64,000 nucleotides of DNA from Pedococcus dokdonensis (GCF_900104525.1 NZ_LT629711.1:1488001-1552000); one strand, 5' to 3'; shown: positions 48,892 through 58,971, numbered from the stretch's first letter. The notes: generated by a model not told the origin, from the letters alone. Program-made: numbers and translations.

Positions 48892-49164
48892 TCAGCGCAC
48901 CTCCGGCACCCAACGGGGAGCCGGCACCCCGTTCCCCGTCAGGTTGTCTCCCGCCACGTACTGGGTCCCCACCCGCTCGAGCGGGTGGAAGTAGATGGCG
49001 ACGTTGGGCGTCGTCGGCTGGTCGATCTGTCCGGGGTCCTGCTTGGCGGCGGCAGGCAGGGTGCCGAGCGCGACGACGAGGGCGGTCGTGGCCACGACGC
49101 CCCAGGTCCGCCGAGTGGCGGTGACGTTCCGGGTGGTGCGGTGGGTGGTCTGCTGTGCGTTCAC
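48892..49164 (-). CDS. Small secreted protein, unknown
   Basis: A 90-residue protein. A Thr/Arg-rich N-region (NAQQTTHRTTRNVTATRR) precedes the hydrophobic stretch WGVVATTALVVALGTLPAAA, probably cut after AAA. The mature peptide is about 50 residues (QIDQPTTPNVAIYFHPLERVG...). There are no cysteines and no known family. The start GTG 49164 is inferred from where signal-like sequence begins; AGGAGCAC upstream can bind the ribosome. It is divergent from the LuxR regulator and so may be its target. It has its own terminator. Confidence 0.7.
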   Translation of the reverse strand: MNAQQTTHRTTRNVTATRRTWGVVATTALVVALGTLPAAAKQDPGQIDQPTTPNVAIYFHPLERVGTQYVAGDNLTGNGVPAPRWVPEVR

Positions 49165-49319
49165 GGTGTGCTCCTGGTGCTTGCGAGGTGGTCCCTGCTG
49201 ACTCCTCCACGGTCGGTCCAGCAGCACCTGAGCCACATCGGGCGCACCCCCTGAGGTCAGGGGCCCCGCCCCCTCAAACCCGTTGTTGCCGCGGGCCCGG
49301 CCGGGACACACTGGAAGAC

Positions 49320-52238
49320 GTGTCACCACCGGAGTCGGCACCCACCGACGGCTTCGTCGGACGGACCGGGGCACTCGACGATCTCGCCGGGGTCCTCGAC
49401 TCGGCGCGCGCCGGCCACGGTCGGGCGGTACTGCTCATCGGGGACGCAGGCGTCGGCAAGACGAGGCTGGCCCAGCACGCCTGTGCCCTGGCGACGGACT
49501 TCCTGGCCCTCACCGGCGCATGCTTGCCGATGTCTTCGCTGAGCGTGCCGCTGCTCCCCCTGCGAACGGCAGTGTCCGGTCAGCCGGCAGGCGAGCGGCC
49601 GGACCTGCGAGGGGTCGAGGGGTCGCAGACTGCCGAGGTGTTCGACCAGTGGCTCGAGGAACGCTGCGCTCGGGGCCCGGTGGCCCTGGTGGTCGACGAC
49701 CTCCAGTGGGCCGACCCGCTCACCCTCGACGTCCTGATGTGGGTGCTGGCCGGACTCCCTTCTCGACGTCTCGCCCTGCTGGCCACCGTCCGGCGCGGCG
49801 AGCTGGTCGCGGGTCACCCACTCCACCGGTGGCTCGCCGACGTCCGGCGCCTGCCCGGTTTCGCCGAGCTGGCCCTCGGGACGCTCGACCTCGACGAGAC
49901 CCGCGCCCAGGTCGCGCAGGTGGTGGGGGACGTCCCGCACGAGCGCCTGGTGCGGGACGTGTTCGCCCGCACCGGCGGCAACGCCTACCTGAATCGCCTG
50001 CTCGTGCGTGGCCTGGTCCCCGCCAGCACCGGCCTGGGTCCGGAGCTCCCGGCAGACCTGACGTCGGCCGTGCTGCGAGCATGGCACCGCGTCAGCGAGC
50101 CCGCCCGTGAGCTGTCCCGGGTGCTGGCGGTCGGTGGACGCGTGGCCCACGGCGAGGCCCTCGAGCGGGTGGCTGCCCTCGCGGGCGTGCCCGACGTGCG
50201 GTCGGCTGTGCGCGAGTGCGTCGAGGCCGACCTGCTCGACGAGGACCACTCGGGCGGTTACTGGTTCCATCACCCGTTGCAGGCCGAGGCCCTCGAGGAG
50301 AGCCTGGCCGCGCCCCACCGCGAGCGTCTGCACGCTGCCTTCGCCGCGTCGCTGGAGGAAGAGCTGGCAGCGGGCCGCGCCACCGCCTCGGCACCCGGCG
50401 CCCCCGAGCTCGAGACGCTGCGCCTGATAGCGGACCACCATCGCCGGGCTGGTCACCTGGAGCAGTCCCTGGCCTGGACGCTGCGCGCCGCAGATCGGGC
50501 GCGCAGCAGCGGTGCGGGGACGGCCGAGGTCGAGCTGGTGAGGCGGGTCCTGAGCCTGCAGCAGGAGACCGGCGACCCGGCACCGGAAGGGCGCCGCGAG
50601 CTGTGGTGGAGACTGCTCGACTCGGCTGCGTCCACCGGAGACGTCGAGGTCGAGCTGGAGGCGGTCGAGGCCTTGCTCGCCGACCTCGACCCCGCCCCGG
50701 GGACCCAGCCCCCAGAGGACCCACCGGCCGTGGCGGCCCTGCTGGTCCGCAGCCGCCTCCTTCGGATGCTCACTGGCCGGTCGTTCCTGCGGGTGCAGGA
50801 GCTGAGACGCGCCGTCGAGCTGACCGAGGACCAGCCCGAGTGCTGGCAACACGCCCTCGCGCTCGCCGAGCTGACCCACTCCTGCCTCTGGCAGGACGAC
50901 CCCGAGGCGCCCGGTCTCGCCTCGCAGGCCCTGGACAGTGCGCGCGCCAGCGGCGATGCCCGGGCCCTCGCGTACGCCCTGGCCGCGAACGCGATGCTGG
51001 CCGTCACGGAGAGTCGCTTCGACGACGGGCAACGCCTCGGTCGCGACGCGGTCGCCGCCGCGGTGGCCGCCCGCGACGGGTTCGCGTTCGCGCACGCGAG
51101 CCTCTGGGAGGCCAATGCGTACGACAGCCCGACCTCGCCGCGCTGGAGAGCCTCGGTGGGGCGCCGTCGTGCGGAGATCGTGGAGCTGGCCCTGCCCGCC
51201 GTCTACGCCGCGTGGCTGAGCGCCAGCGAGGCGTTCGCGCACCTGCACGCGGGGGACTTCGAGACCTCTCGCCAGCTCGTGCGGGAGTCCCTCCGCTCGT
51301 CACCCAGCACGCTCGTCGACGTGCAGGGCCGCCTCAACGCGGCCTGGATGGCGACGGCGCAAGGACGCACCAGCGAGGCGGAAGGCCACCTTGCCCGCGC
51401 GGACGAGTTGTTCGCCGAGAGCTCGACCTTCCTGGCCTTCGAGTTCGACGCCGTCCGGGCGCTCGTCCTGCTCGGCGGCGGACACCGGGAGGAGGCCGTC
51501 GAGGCGGCCCTGGCGGGGACGGCCACCCCCGGCGTCCTGCCCACCCTGTGCGAGTGGCTCCTCCCGCTGGCGGCCAGGGCCTACGCCGACCTGGCGCAGG
51601 AGGACCGCGACGGCGGCCGCGACCCGACCGACCACCTCGCTGCCCTCGACGACCTCACCGGGCGCTTTCCCCACATCCTGCTCGACCTCGGTGGCATGAC
51701 CCCGTGGTACCGGCGCCAGACGGACGGGCTCGAGGCGGTCTACCAGGGTGAGGTCGCCCGGGCCCGCCAGTCCAGCGACGCACACCTGCGGTGGGAGGAG
51801 GCGGCCAGCACCTTGGACGGGGTGCTGGCCTGGGAGGCGTGCTACTCCATGTGGCGGCTTGCGGAGTCCCTCCTGGTCGCAGGCCCGCGCCGTCGCGACG
51901 AGGGAGCTGAAGCCCTGCGACGGGCCCACACCGGGGCTCGACAGCTGGGGGCCCAACCGATCGTGGACGCGGTCGAGTCCCTCGCTCGCAGCACGAGGGT
52001 CTCCCTCGCCGGCCCCGTTCCCGCCGACGAGGTGGCCACCGGGGCCACCGCTGCGGGCCTGACGGAGCGTGAGACCGAGGTCCTCGGGCACATCGTGGCC
52101 GGCCGGACCTACGGCGAGATCGCCCGCGCACTGGTGCTGAGCGAGAAGACCGTGAGCTCGCACGTGAGCCACATCCTCGCCAAGACCGGGTGCGCCAACC
52201 GGGTCGACCTGGCGCGCTGGGCCACCCGGCCGTCGTGA
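49320..52238 (+). CDS. Large LuxR-family (LAL-type) ATPase regulator
   Basis: A 972-residue regulator. The N-terminal AAA/NACHT-like ATPase has Walker A LLIGDAGVGKTRLA (about 38-51) and Walker B ALVVDDLQWADPL (about 122). A long helical, TPR-like middle (about 300-880) follows. The C-terminal LuxR helix-turn-helix is at about 905-965 (LTERETEVLGHIVAGRTYGEIA; SEKTVSSHVSHILAKTG). These proteins activate transcription after binding an inducer and ATP. The inducer is unknown; no catabolic or antibiotic cluster is adjacent. The GTG start lies seven bases after CACACT; GGAAG is also just upstream. Confidence 0.92.
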   Translation: MSPPESAPTDGFVGRTGALDDLAGVLDSARAGHGRAVLLIGDAGVGKTRLAQHACALATDFLALTGACLPMSSLSVPLLPLRTAVSGQPAGERPDLRGVEGSQTAEVFDQWLEERCARGPVALVVDDLQWADPLTLDVLMWVLAGLPSRRLALLATVRRGELVAGHPLHRWLADVRRLPGFAELALGTLDLDETRAQVAQVVGDVPHERLVRDVFARTGGNAYLNRLLVRGLVPASTGLGPELPADLTSAVLRAWHRVSEPARELSRVLAVGGRVAHGEALERVAALAGVPDVRSAVRECVEADLLDEDHSGGYWFHHPLQAEALEESLAAPHRERLHAAFAASLEEELAAGRATASAPGAPELETLRLIADHHRRAGHLEQSLAWTLRAADRARSSGAGTAEVELVRRVLSLQQETGDPAPEGRRELWWRLLDSAASTGDVEVELEAVEALLADLDPAPGTQPPEDPPAVAALLVRSRLLRMLTGRSFLRVQELRRAVELTEDQPECWQHALALAELTHSCLWQDDPEAPGLASQALDSARASGDARALAYALAANAMLAVTESRFDDGQRLGRDAVAAAVAARDGFAFAHASLWEANAYDSPTSPRWRASVGRRRAEIVELALPAVYAAWLSASEAFAHLHAGDFETSRQLVRESLRSSPSTLVDVQGRLNAAWMATAQGRTSEAEGHLARADELFAESSTFLAFEFDAVRALVLLGGGHREEAVEAALAGTATPGVLPTLCEWLLPLAARAYADLAQEDRDGGRDPTDHLAALDDLTGRFPHILLDLGGMTPWYRRQTDGLEAVYQGEVARARQSSDAHLRWEEAASTLDGVLAWEACYSMWRLAESLLVAGPRRRDEGAEALRRAHTGARQLGAQPIVDAVESLARSTRVSLAGPVPADEVATGATAAGLTERETEVLGHIVAGRTYGEIARALVLSEKTVSSHVSHILAKTGCANRVDLARWATRPS

Positions 52239-52248
52239 GCCCGGGCGC

Positions 52249-53313
52249 TCAGTCGCCCCCATGGGGACGCAACGGACGGCCGTCCACTCGACGGGCCATC
52301 GTCACGTCGTCGCGGTCGTCGCCCGCAGCGACCCGGATCGCGCCAGGGATCCGGCCGACCTCGACGTAGCCGCACTGCGCGTAGAACCGGCTCGCCCCGG
52401 AACCGCTGCGGACCCCGAGCTGGAGCAGCTCGACGCCGTCCTCGCGGGCCAGGCGGTGCATCCCGGCCATCAGGAGGCGGCCGAAGCCGCGGCCCTGACG
52501 GTCGGGATCGACCATGACCCGGTAGAGCCAGCGGCCGTGGTGCAGCAGGGGGTTGGGAGTGCGGACCCACCAGGCCCACCCGACGAGCCGGCCGTCGGGC
52601 AACCGCAAGGCTCCCCCGACGGCGTTGCCCGCAGCCATCTGCTCCTCGTGGGTGCCGATCGCGGCCGCCACCGACTCGGCCGGCGCCCCGGGGAGGAAAC
52701 CCACCGCACCACCGGCGTCGTTCACCCTGGTCCAGAGGTCGAGGAGGTCGAGCCGCGTCACGGCGTCGAGCAGCTCGACCCGGTCGACCGACGGAGCCTC
52801 GAAGACCGAGGACGGTGGTTCGTCGGGCTGGTCGTCGGAGAGCACGACCTGCTCTCCGGTGCGCACCAGGCCGGCGGACTCCGCGGTGCGGACCGAGGCG
52901 GCGTTGTGGTCCTTCACCAGCGCCTGCACACGGTGCTCCGGCGCCCACTCGGTGGCCAGGGCGACAGCCGCGCGGGCCGCCTCACGGGCCAGGCCACGTC
53001 CGTGCGCCTCGGTGACGAAGCGGTAGTAGAGGTTGAGGTGCTCCCCGCGACGCTGGACGCCGACCCAGCCCAGCGGCATACCGGTCTCGCGGTTCTCCGC
53101 GACCCAGTAGCCGAAGCCGTGCGTCGACCAGTGGTCGAGGATCGCGTCGAAGAACGCGGCATTGCTCGCCGGCGTGCCGAGCACGTGCGGCGCGTGCGCG
53201 AAGAGGCGGGGGTCGCTGTGCACGGTCGCGTGGAAGCCCCGGTCGACCTCGGTGGGTCTGCGCAGCCGCAGCCTGGTCGTCTCGGTCTCGAAGGTCGGCG
53301 TCTCGGCGGTCAC
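52249..53313 (-). CDS. Two-domain GNAT acetyltransferase
   Basis: A 354-residue protein. An N-terminal RimJ/RimL-like GNAT domain (about 1-165: TTRLRLRRPTEVDRGFHATVHSD; HGRGLAREAARAAVA; DHNAASVRTAESAGL) joins a second GNAT domain (about 185-340: VMVDPDRQGRGFGRLLMAGMHRL; SGASRFYAQCGY). The fusion may acetylate a protein N-terminus or small molecule; the substrate is unknown. GTG 53313 lies seven bases after TAGCGT (53321-53326, minus strand). It converges on the LuxR gene with a ten-base gap. Confidence 0.87.
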   Translation of the reverse strand: MTAETPTFETETTRLRLRRPTEVDRGFHATVHSDPRLFAHAPHVLGTPASNAAFFDAILDHWSTHGFGYWVAENRETGMPLGWVGVQRRGEHLNLYYRFVTEAHGRGLAREAARAAVALATEWAPEHRVQALVKDHNAASVRTAESAGLVRTGEQVVLSDDQPDEPPSSVFEAPSVDRVELLDAVTRLDLLDLWTRVNDAGGAVGFLPGAPAESVAAAIGTHEEQMAAGNAVGGALRLPDGRLVGWAWWVRTPNPLLHHGRWLYRVMVDPDRQGRGFGRLLMAGMHRLAREDGVELLQLGVRSGSGASRFYAQCGYVEVGRIPGAIRVAAGDDRDDVTMARRVDGRPLRPHGGD

Positions 53314-53364
53314 CCGGGCGACGCTAGCGAGGACCACCGACGCGGGATGGGAGGATGGCCCGCA

Positions 53365-55905
53365 ATGACCTCCCCCTCGACGCCGCCCCTGGCCGACCTC
53401 GTGCCCGTAGGTGCCGAGCCCGACGAGGTGTATGCGGCCTTCGAGGGCTGGGCGCGCGACCGTGGGACACCGCTCTACCCCCATCAGGACGAGGCGCTCG
53501 TCTCCCTCTTGGCCGGCGAGAACGTCGTGCTGTCGACGCCCACCGGTTCGGGCAAGTCCCTCGTCGCCACGGGTGCCCATCTCGCCGCCCTGACCAGCGA
53601 CCGGGTCAGCTTCTACACCGCCCCCATCAAGGCGCTCGTGAGCGAGAAGTTCTTCGCGCTGTGCGAGCTGTTCGGCCCGTCCGAGGTCGGGATGCTCACC
53701 GGCGACGCCTCCGTCAACCCCGACGCCCCGATCATCTGCTGCACCGCCGAGATCCTCGCCAACATCGCGCTGCGTGAGGGTGCGGACGCCGATGTCGGCC
53801 TCGTGGTGATGGACGAGTTCCACTTCTACGCCGAGCCGGATCGGGGGTGGGCGTGGCAGGTCCCGCTCCTCGAGCTGCCCCAGGCGCAGTTCGTCCTCAT
53901 GTCAGCCACCCTCGGCGACCTGAGCGAGCTCGCCGCCGACCTCGGCCGGAGGACCGGCCGCGAGACGACCCTCGTCACGGGGACCGAGCGACCCGTCCCG
54001 CTGGGCTTCAGCTGGGCGCTGACACCGCTGCCCGAGACCATCGAGGAGCTGCTGACCACCCACCAGGCACCCGTCTACGTCGTGCACTTCACCCAGGCGG
54101 CGGCACTCGAGCAGGCCCAGGCCCTGCATGCCATGAAAGGCACCGTGAAGGCCGACCGTGACGCGATCGCCGAGCGGATCGGCGGGTTCCGGTTCACCGC
54201 GGGCTTCGGTCGCACCCTCTCCACCCTCGTCCGCTCCGGGATCGGCGTGCACCACGCCGGGATGCTGCCGCGCTACCGACGGCTGGTCGAGCAGCTCGCC
54301 CAGGACGGCCTGCTCAAGGTCATCTGCGGCACCGACACCCTCGGGGTGGGCATCAACGTGCCGATCCGCACCGTGCTCTTCACCGGGCTGGTGAAGTTCG
54401 ACGGCTCACGGCAGCGGGTGCTGAAGGCCCGCGAGTTCCACCAGATCGCCGGTCGGGCCGGCCGCGCGGGCTTCGACAGCAGTGGATCGGTCGTGGTGCA
54501 GGCGCCCGAGCACGTCATCGAGAACGCGCGCGCCCTCGCCAAGGCCGGCGACGACCCGAAGAAGCTCAAGAAGGTGCAGCGCCGCAAACCCGCCGACGGC
54601 GAGGTGTCCTGGACCGAGCAGACCTACGACAAGCTCGTGGCGGCGGAGCCCGAACCGCTGGTGTCCCGGATGCGGGTCGACCACTCGATGATCCTCAACG
54701 TGGTCCAGCGACGCGGCGACCCGGTGCGCGCGCTGAGCCAGCTCGTGCGCGACAACCACGAAACCCCACGCAACCAGGCGCGTCTCGCGCGGCGGGCCAT
54801 CACCTTGGGCCGAAGCCTGCTCGAGACCGGTGTGCTGCAACGGATCTCGCCCCCAGACCCCGACGGCCGCACCATCCGACTCAGCCCCGACGTCTCAGAC
54901 GACCTCGCCCTCAACCAGCCGCTCGCGCCGCTGGCCCTCGCAGCGTTCGACGTCATCGACCTCGAGTCGCCGACCCACGCGCTCGACGTCGTGTCGGTCG
55001 TCGAGGCGATCCTCGACGACCCGCGGCAGGTCCTGATGGCCCAGCAGCACAAGGCGAAGGGCGAGGCGGTCGCGGAGATGAAGGCCGACGGCATCGAGTA
55101 CGACGAGCGGATGGTGCTCCTCGAGGAGGTCACCTGGCCGCGTCCGCTTGCGGACCTGCTGGAAGCGACCTTCGAGATCTTCCGGCAGAGCCATCCGTGG
55201 GTCGCCGAGTCCGCGCTGTCCCCGAAGTCCGTGGTCCGCGACATGTTCGAACGCGCCATGACCTTCACCGAGTTCGTCTCGGCCTATCAGCTGTCCCGTT
55301 CCGAGGGACTCGTCCTTCGCTACCTCACCGACGCCTACCGCACGCTGCGCCAGCTGGTGCCCGCCGCCCACCGCACCGAGCAGTTCACCGACCTGCTCGA
55401 GTGGCTGGGCGAGACGGTGCGCCAGACCGACAGCTCGCTGCTCGACGAGTGGGAGGCGTTGTCGGATCCCGATGCGCAGGAGCGGCTGGAGGAGCTCGAG
55501 GGCCTGGCCGCGCACGGAGGCACCCGGCCCAGCCGGCCCATCACGGCCAACGAGCGGGCCTTCCGGGTGATGGTCCGCAACGCGATGTTCCGGCGGGTGG
55601 AGCTCGCCGCCCGCGACGAGTTCGTCACGCTGGCGGCCCTCGACGACGGCGAGCTGGACGAGGTGGCCTGGGACGAGGCACTCGGGGCCTACTACGCCGA
55701 CCACGACAGCATCGGCACGGACGCCGACGCCCGCGGTCCGCAGCTGCTCGCCATCACGGTGGCCGGTCGCCGTTGGGAGGCGCGTCAGACGCTGCACGAC
55801 CCCGAGGGTGACCACGACTGGGTGATCGAGGCGGTGGTCGACCTCGACGCCTCCGACGAGGCTGGCGAGCCGGTCGTGCTCACGCAGGCGATGCGTCGCC
55901 TCTGA
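53365..55905 (+). CDS. Superfamily 2 DEAD/DEAH helicase with DUF3516
   Basis: An 846-residue helicase. Walker A STPTGSGKSLVA (about 60), motif II VVMDEFHFY (DEFH instead of DEAD/DEAH) and motif III MSATLGD are present. Motifs V-VI are in GTDTLGVGINVPI and EFHQIAGRAGRAG. The C-terminal 400 residues match the actinobacterial DUF3516 extension (LLRYL/TDAYRTLRQL type). These are Ski2/RNA-helicase-like proteins of unclear substrate. ATG 53365 has GGGAGG ten bases ahead. The last 26 bases overlap the convergent SDR-type gene. Confidence 0.93.
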   Translation: MTSPSTPPLADLVPVGAEPDEVYAAFEGWARDRGTPLYPHQDEALVSLLAGENVVLSTPTGSGKSLVATGAHLAALTSDRVSFYTAPIKALVSEKFFALCELFGPSEVGMLTGDASVNPDAPIICCTAEILANIALREGADADVGLVVMDEFHFYAEPDRGWAWQVPLLELPQAQFVLMSATLGDLSELAADLGRRTGRETTLVTGTERPVPLGFSWALTPLPETIEELLTTHQAPVYVVHFTQAAALEQAQALHAMKGTVKADRDAIAERIGGFRFTAGFGRTLSTLVRSGIGVHHAGMLPRYRRLVEQLAQDGLLKVICGTDTLGVGINVPIRTVLFTGLVKFDGSRQRVLKAREFHQIAGRAGRAGFDSSGSVVVQAPEHVIENARALAKAGDDPKKLKKVQRRKPADGEVSWTEQTYDKLVAAEPEPLVSRMRVDHSMILNVVQRRGDPVRALSQLVRDNHETPRNQARLARRAITLGRSLLETGVLQRISPPDPDGRTIRLSPDVSDDLALNQPLAPLALAAFDVIDLESPTHALDVVSVVEAILDDPRQVLMAQQHKAKGEAVAEMKADGIEYDERMVLLEEVTWPRPLADLLEATFEIFRQSHPWVAESALSPKSVVRDMFERAMTFTEFVSAYQLSRSEGLVLRYLTDAYRTLRQLVPAAHRTEQFTDLLEWLGETVRQTDSSLLDEWEALSDPDAQERLEELEGLAAHGGTRPSRPITANERAFRVMVRNAMFRRVELAARDEFVTLAALDDGELDEVAWDEALGAYYADHDSIGTDADARGPQLLAITVAGRRWEARQTLHDPEGDHDWVIEAVVDLDASDEAGEPVVLTQAMRRL

Positions 55906-56734
55906 CCGACTGCTCCAGCAGCGCACGCAGGCTGGTGGCCGGCCGTCCGCTGATCGTGGGCACGGCGTCGGAGACGGCGGCGACCTCACCGGCCGCGATG
56001 GCCGTGTAGGTCGAGACCCACGCATCGACCTGCCAGTCCGGCGCGCCGTAGGAGGCACGTGAGGCGTACGCCTCGGCGACCGTCTCGTCGAGGAAGCGGG
56101 TGGCTCGGCCCGTCACCTCGCTGACCAGGGCCGCGGCCTCGCCGAGCGTCAGGGCCTCGGGACCGGTCAGGTCGTATGCCGTGTCGGCGTGCGCGTCCGG
56201 GTCCACCAGGACCGCGGCCGCCACCGCTGCGACGTCCTCACGCGCCACCAGGGCGACGCGTCCATCGCCGGCCGGCCCCCTGATCACCCCGTCCTGGGCC
56301 ATGAGTGGCACGAAATCGGCGTAGAAGCTGTCCCGCAGGAAGGTGAAGCGCAGACCGGCGTCCCGGATCGCCTGCTCCGTCGCCCAGTGGTCACGACCCA
56401 GCGTGAAGGTGCAGTCGGCGGCGGCTCCCTGGAACGACGTGTAGACGACGTGCTGCACCCCGGCCGTGGCAGCGGCCCGCACGAAGGCCCGGTGCTGGTC
56501 GAGCCGGTCGGCAGCCTCGGACGCCGAGACCATCAGCAGCGTGTCGACTCCGGACAGGGCGCGGACGGCGCCCTCGGGGTCCGCGAAGTCGCAGCGGCGC
56601 ACGTCGTCCTGCGGTCCGGCGACGACCTTCCCGGGCGTGCGGGCCAGCAGCACCAGCGGCGGCCCGCTCTCGGACAGCAGCTCGCGCACCCGCCTGCCCA
56701 CGTGGCCGGTCACCCCGGTGAGGCCGATCGTCAT
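55880..56734 (-). CDS. NmrA/SDR-type NAD(P)-binding protein
   Basis: A 284-residue atypical short-chain dehydrogenase of the NmrA type. The dinucleotide motif GLTGVTGHVGRRV is at 4-16, followed by SGVDTLLMVSASEAADRL and VVYTSFQGAAADCTFTLGRDHWATE. There is no YxxxK catalytic pair, so it may be a quinone reductase (QOR2-like) or redox sensor. TACGCT (56741-56746, minus strand) six bases before the ATG points to a leaderless mRNA. It is a single gene, converging on the helicase with a 26-base overlap. Confidence 0.88.
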   Translation of the reverse strand: MTIGLTGVTGHVGRRVRELLSESGPPLVLLARTPGKVVAGPQDDVRRCDFADPEGAVRALSGVDTLLMVSASEAADRLDQHRAFVRAAATAGVQHVVYTSFQGAAADCTFTLGRDHWATEQAIRDAGLRFTFLRDSFYADFVPLMAQDGVIRGPAGDGRVALVAREDVAAVAAAVLVDPDAHADTAYDLTGPEALTLGEAAALVSEVTGRATRFLDETVAEAYASRASYGAPDWQVDAWVSTYTAIAAGEVAAVSDAVPTISGRPATSLRALLEQSVRGDASPA

Positions 56735-56808
56735 GGCGCGAGCGTAGCCGTCAGGTCGAGGGTCAGGAACACGCTCAGCCCGGCGACCAGGTGGTCGAGC
56801 AGGTGCGG

Positions 56809-58269
56809 TCAGGCGGCGTAGGCCGCGAGCTCGCTGGCCAGGTCGGCGTGCACCCGGGCCTTGAGCAGCGTGCCGCTGCCGGTGTGCTCACTGGAGAGGA
56901 TCTCGGCCTCCTGGTGCAGGCGGCTGACCAGGTCGCCGCGCTCGTAGGGCACCAGTACCTCGACGTCGATCGTCGGACGCGGCAGCTCCTCGGCGACGAG
57001 CGCCCGCAGCTCCGCGATCCCTTCGCCGGTGCGAGCCGAGACGACGATGGAGTGCTTCTCGTGGCGCCGGATCCGGTCCAGCACCTCCGGGTCGGCCGCG
57101 TCGGCCTTGTTGACCACGATGACCTCGCGCACCGACGCCGCGTCGACGTCGGCGAGCACCGCACGAACGGCGCTGATCTGGCCCTCGGGGTCGGGGTGCG
57201 AGCCGTCGACGACGTGCAGCAACAGGTCGGCGTCGGCCACCTCTTCCAGCGTCGACCTGAAGGCCTCGACCAGCTGGGTCGGCAGCTGGCGGACGAAACC
57301 GACCGTGTCGGCCAGCGTGTAGAGCCGGCCGTCCTCGGTCTCCGCGCGCCGGACCGTCGGGTCGAGGGTCGCGAACAGCTGGTTCTCGACCAGCACGCCG
57401 GCCCCCGTCAGGCGGTTGAGCAGCGAGGACTTGCCCGCATTGGTGTAGCCGGCGATCGCGACGCTCGGCACCTCGTTGGCCTTGCGCGCCAGGCGGCGGG
57501 TGTCGCGGCTGGTCTTCATCTCCTTGATCTCGCGGCGGAGCTTGGCCATCCGGATGTTGATCCGTCGGCGGTCGAGCTCGATCTTGGTCTCACCGGGACC
57601 GCGCGAGCCCATGCCCTGGCCACCTGCGGCCTGGCCACCGGCCTGGCGGGACATCGACTCACCCCAGCCACGCAGCCGCGGCAGGAGGTACTGCAGCTGG
57701 GCCAGCTCGACCTGGGCCTTGCCCTCCTTGGACTTCGCGTGCTGCGCGAAGATGTCGAGGATCAGGGCGGTGCGGTCGATGACCTTGACCTTGACGACGT
57801 CCTCGAGCGCGCGCCGCTGGCTGGGCGTCAGCTCGGTGTCGCAGATGACGGTGTCGGCACCCTCGGCGATCACGATGTCACGCAGCTCGAGCGCCTTGCC
57901 GGAGCCGAGGTAGGTGCCGGTGTCGGGCTTGGCGCGGCGCTGCACCAGCCCGGCGAGCACCGTCGAACCCGCGGTCTCCGCCAACGCGGCGAGCTCGCGC
58001 ATCGAGTTGTCGGCGTCCTCCGCCGTGCCCTCGGTCCAGACCGCGGCGAGCACCACGCGCTCGAGGCGCAGCTGGCGGTACTCGACCTCGGTGACGTCCT
58101 CCAGCTCGGTGGACAGGCCGGCGACCCGGCGCAGGGCCGCGCGGTCCTCCCGGTCGTACTGGTCGCCGTCGTAGCCGGCGAGGTCGGTGGTCTCGTCACC
58201 GGGCAGGAGCTCGTCGCTCGCCAGCGCGGTGGCCTTCAGGTCGAAGATGTCTGTTCGCTTCAGTGTCAT
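56809..58269 (-). CDS. hflX: GTPase HflX
   Basis: A 486-residue ribosome-splitting GTPase. The N-terminal HflX subdomain (about 60-200) contains the glycine-rich AGGQAAGGQGMGSRGPGE. The G domain carries GYTNAGKSSLLNRL, DTVGFVRQLP and NKADAADP. It dissociates stalled 70S ribosomes during stress and antibiotic exposure. AGGGGAC just before the ATG is the ribosome binding site. It belongs to the conserved miaB-miaA-dapF-hflX region, here interrupted by ggt and a plus-strand methyltransferase gene. Confidence 0.95.
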   Translation of the reverse strand: MTLKRTDIFDLKATALASDELLPGDETTDLAGYDGDQYDREDRAALRRVAGLSTELEDVTEVEYRQLRLERVVLAAVWTEGTAEDADNSMRELAALAETAGSTVLAGLVQRRAKPDTGTYLGSGKALELRDIVIAEGADTVICDTELTPSQRRALEDVVKVKVIDRTALILDIFAQHAKSKEGKAQVELAQLQYLLPRLRGWGESMSRQAGGQAAGGQGMGSRGPGETKIELDRRRINIRMAKLRREIKEMKTSRDTRRLARKANEVPSVAIAGYTNAGKSSLLNRLTGAGVLVENQLFATLDPTVRRAETEDGRLYTLADTVGFVRQLPTQLVEAFRSTLEEVADADLLLHVVDGSHPDPEGQISAVRAVLADVDAASVREVIVVNKADAADPEVLDRIRRHEKHSIVVSARTGEGIAELRALVAEELPRPTIDVEVLVPYERGDLVSRLHQEAEILSSEHTGSGTLLKARVHADLASELAAYAA

Positions 58270-58353
58270 GTCCCCTCAAGAATCTCACCCTTTCAACGAC
58301 CGTGACGACCCGTTTATGTCCTTCGGCCGCACGGGGCCCTAGCGTTGGCCCCG

Positions 58354-58971
58354 ATGAACAGCCAGGACCACTACTTCACGGCCGAGCCGGCCAGCCCCGC
58401 ACAGCAGCGCACGATCACGGTGCGGCTGGCCGGGCAGACCGTCGAGGTGCGCTCGGCAGCTGGTGTCTTCAGCCCCGCAGGGGTCGACCAGGGCACTGCG
58501 GTCCTGTTGCGGCACGCCCCGGCGCCGTCCACCCGGGGCACCCTCCTCGACCTCGGCTGCGGCTGGGGCCCGATCGCCCTCACCCTCGCCCTCCGCTCGC
58601 CGGAGGCGACCGTGTACGCCGTGGACGTCAACGAGCGCGCCCTCGACCTGCTCCGCACGACTGCGGAGTCGCTGGGACTGGACCGGGTGCACGCTGGCCA
58701 GCCCGACGGCATACCCGATGGCCTGCAGTTCGACGCGATCTGGTCGAACCCGCCGATCCGGGTCGGCAAGGCGGTGCTGCACGACCTGCTGCTCACCTGG
58801 CTGCCCCGCCTGGCCCCTGGGGGCGTCGCCTACCTCGTGGTGCAGAAGAACCTCGGATCCGACTCGCTGCAGCGCTGGCTCACCGAGTCCCTCGACCCCG
58901 AGGTGTATGCCGTGTCGCGGCTCACCTCGGACAAGGGCTTCCGGATCCTCGAGGTGCGTCGGGCGGGCTAG
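58354..58971 (+). CDS. Class I methyltransferase, RsmC/MTS-like
   Basis: A 205-residue methyltransferase. The SAM-binding motif is LLDLGCGWGPIALTLA (about 63), followed by VYAVDVNERALDLLR. The substrate-side motif NPPIR (variant of NPPF/NPPY) suggests methylation of an exocyclic nitrogen on a nucleobase, as in RsmC/RlmG small domains (rRNA guanine N2). TAGCGT at 58340-58345 is eight bases before the ATG. It is a single gene between hflX and ggt. Confidence 0.88.
   Translation: MNSQDHYFTAEPASPAQQRTITVRLAGQTVEVRSAAGVFSPAGVDQGTAVLLRHAPAPSTRGTLLDLGCGWGPIALTLALRSPEATVYAVDVNERALDLLRTTAESLGLDRVHAGQPDGIPDGLQFDAIWSNPPIRVGKAVLHDLLLTWLPRLAPGGVAYLVVQKNLGSDSLQRWLTESLDPEVYAVSRLTSDKGFRILEVRRAG

Noticed and set aside
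58270..58300. HAIR/HspR operator near hflX
   Set aside because: Only a CTCAAG half-site is present; the second half at N7 is missing.
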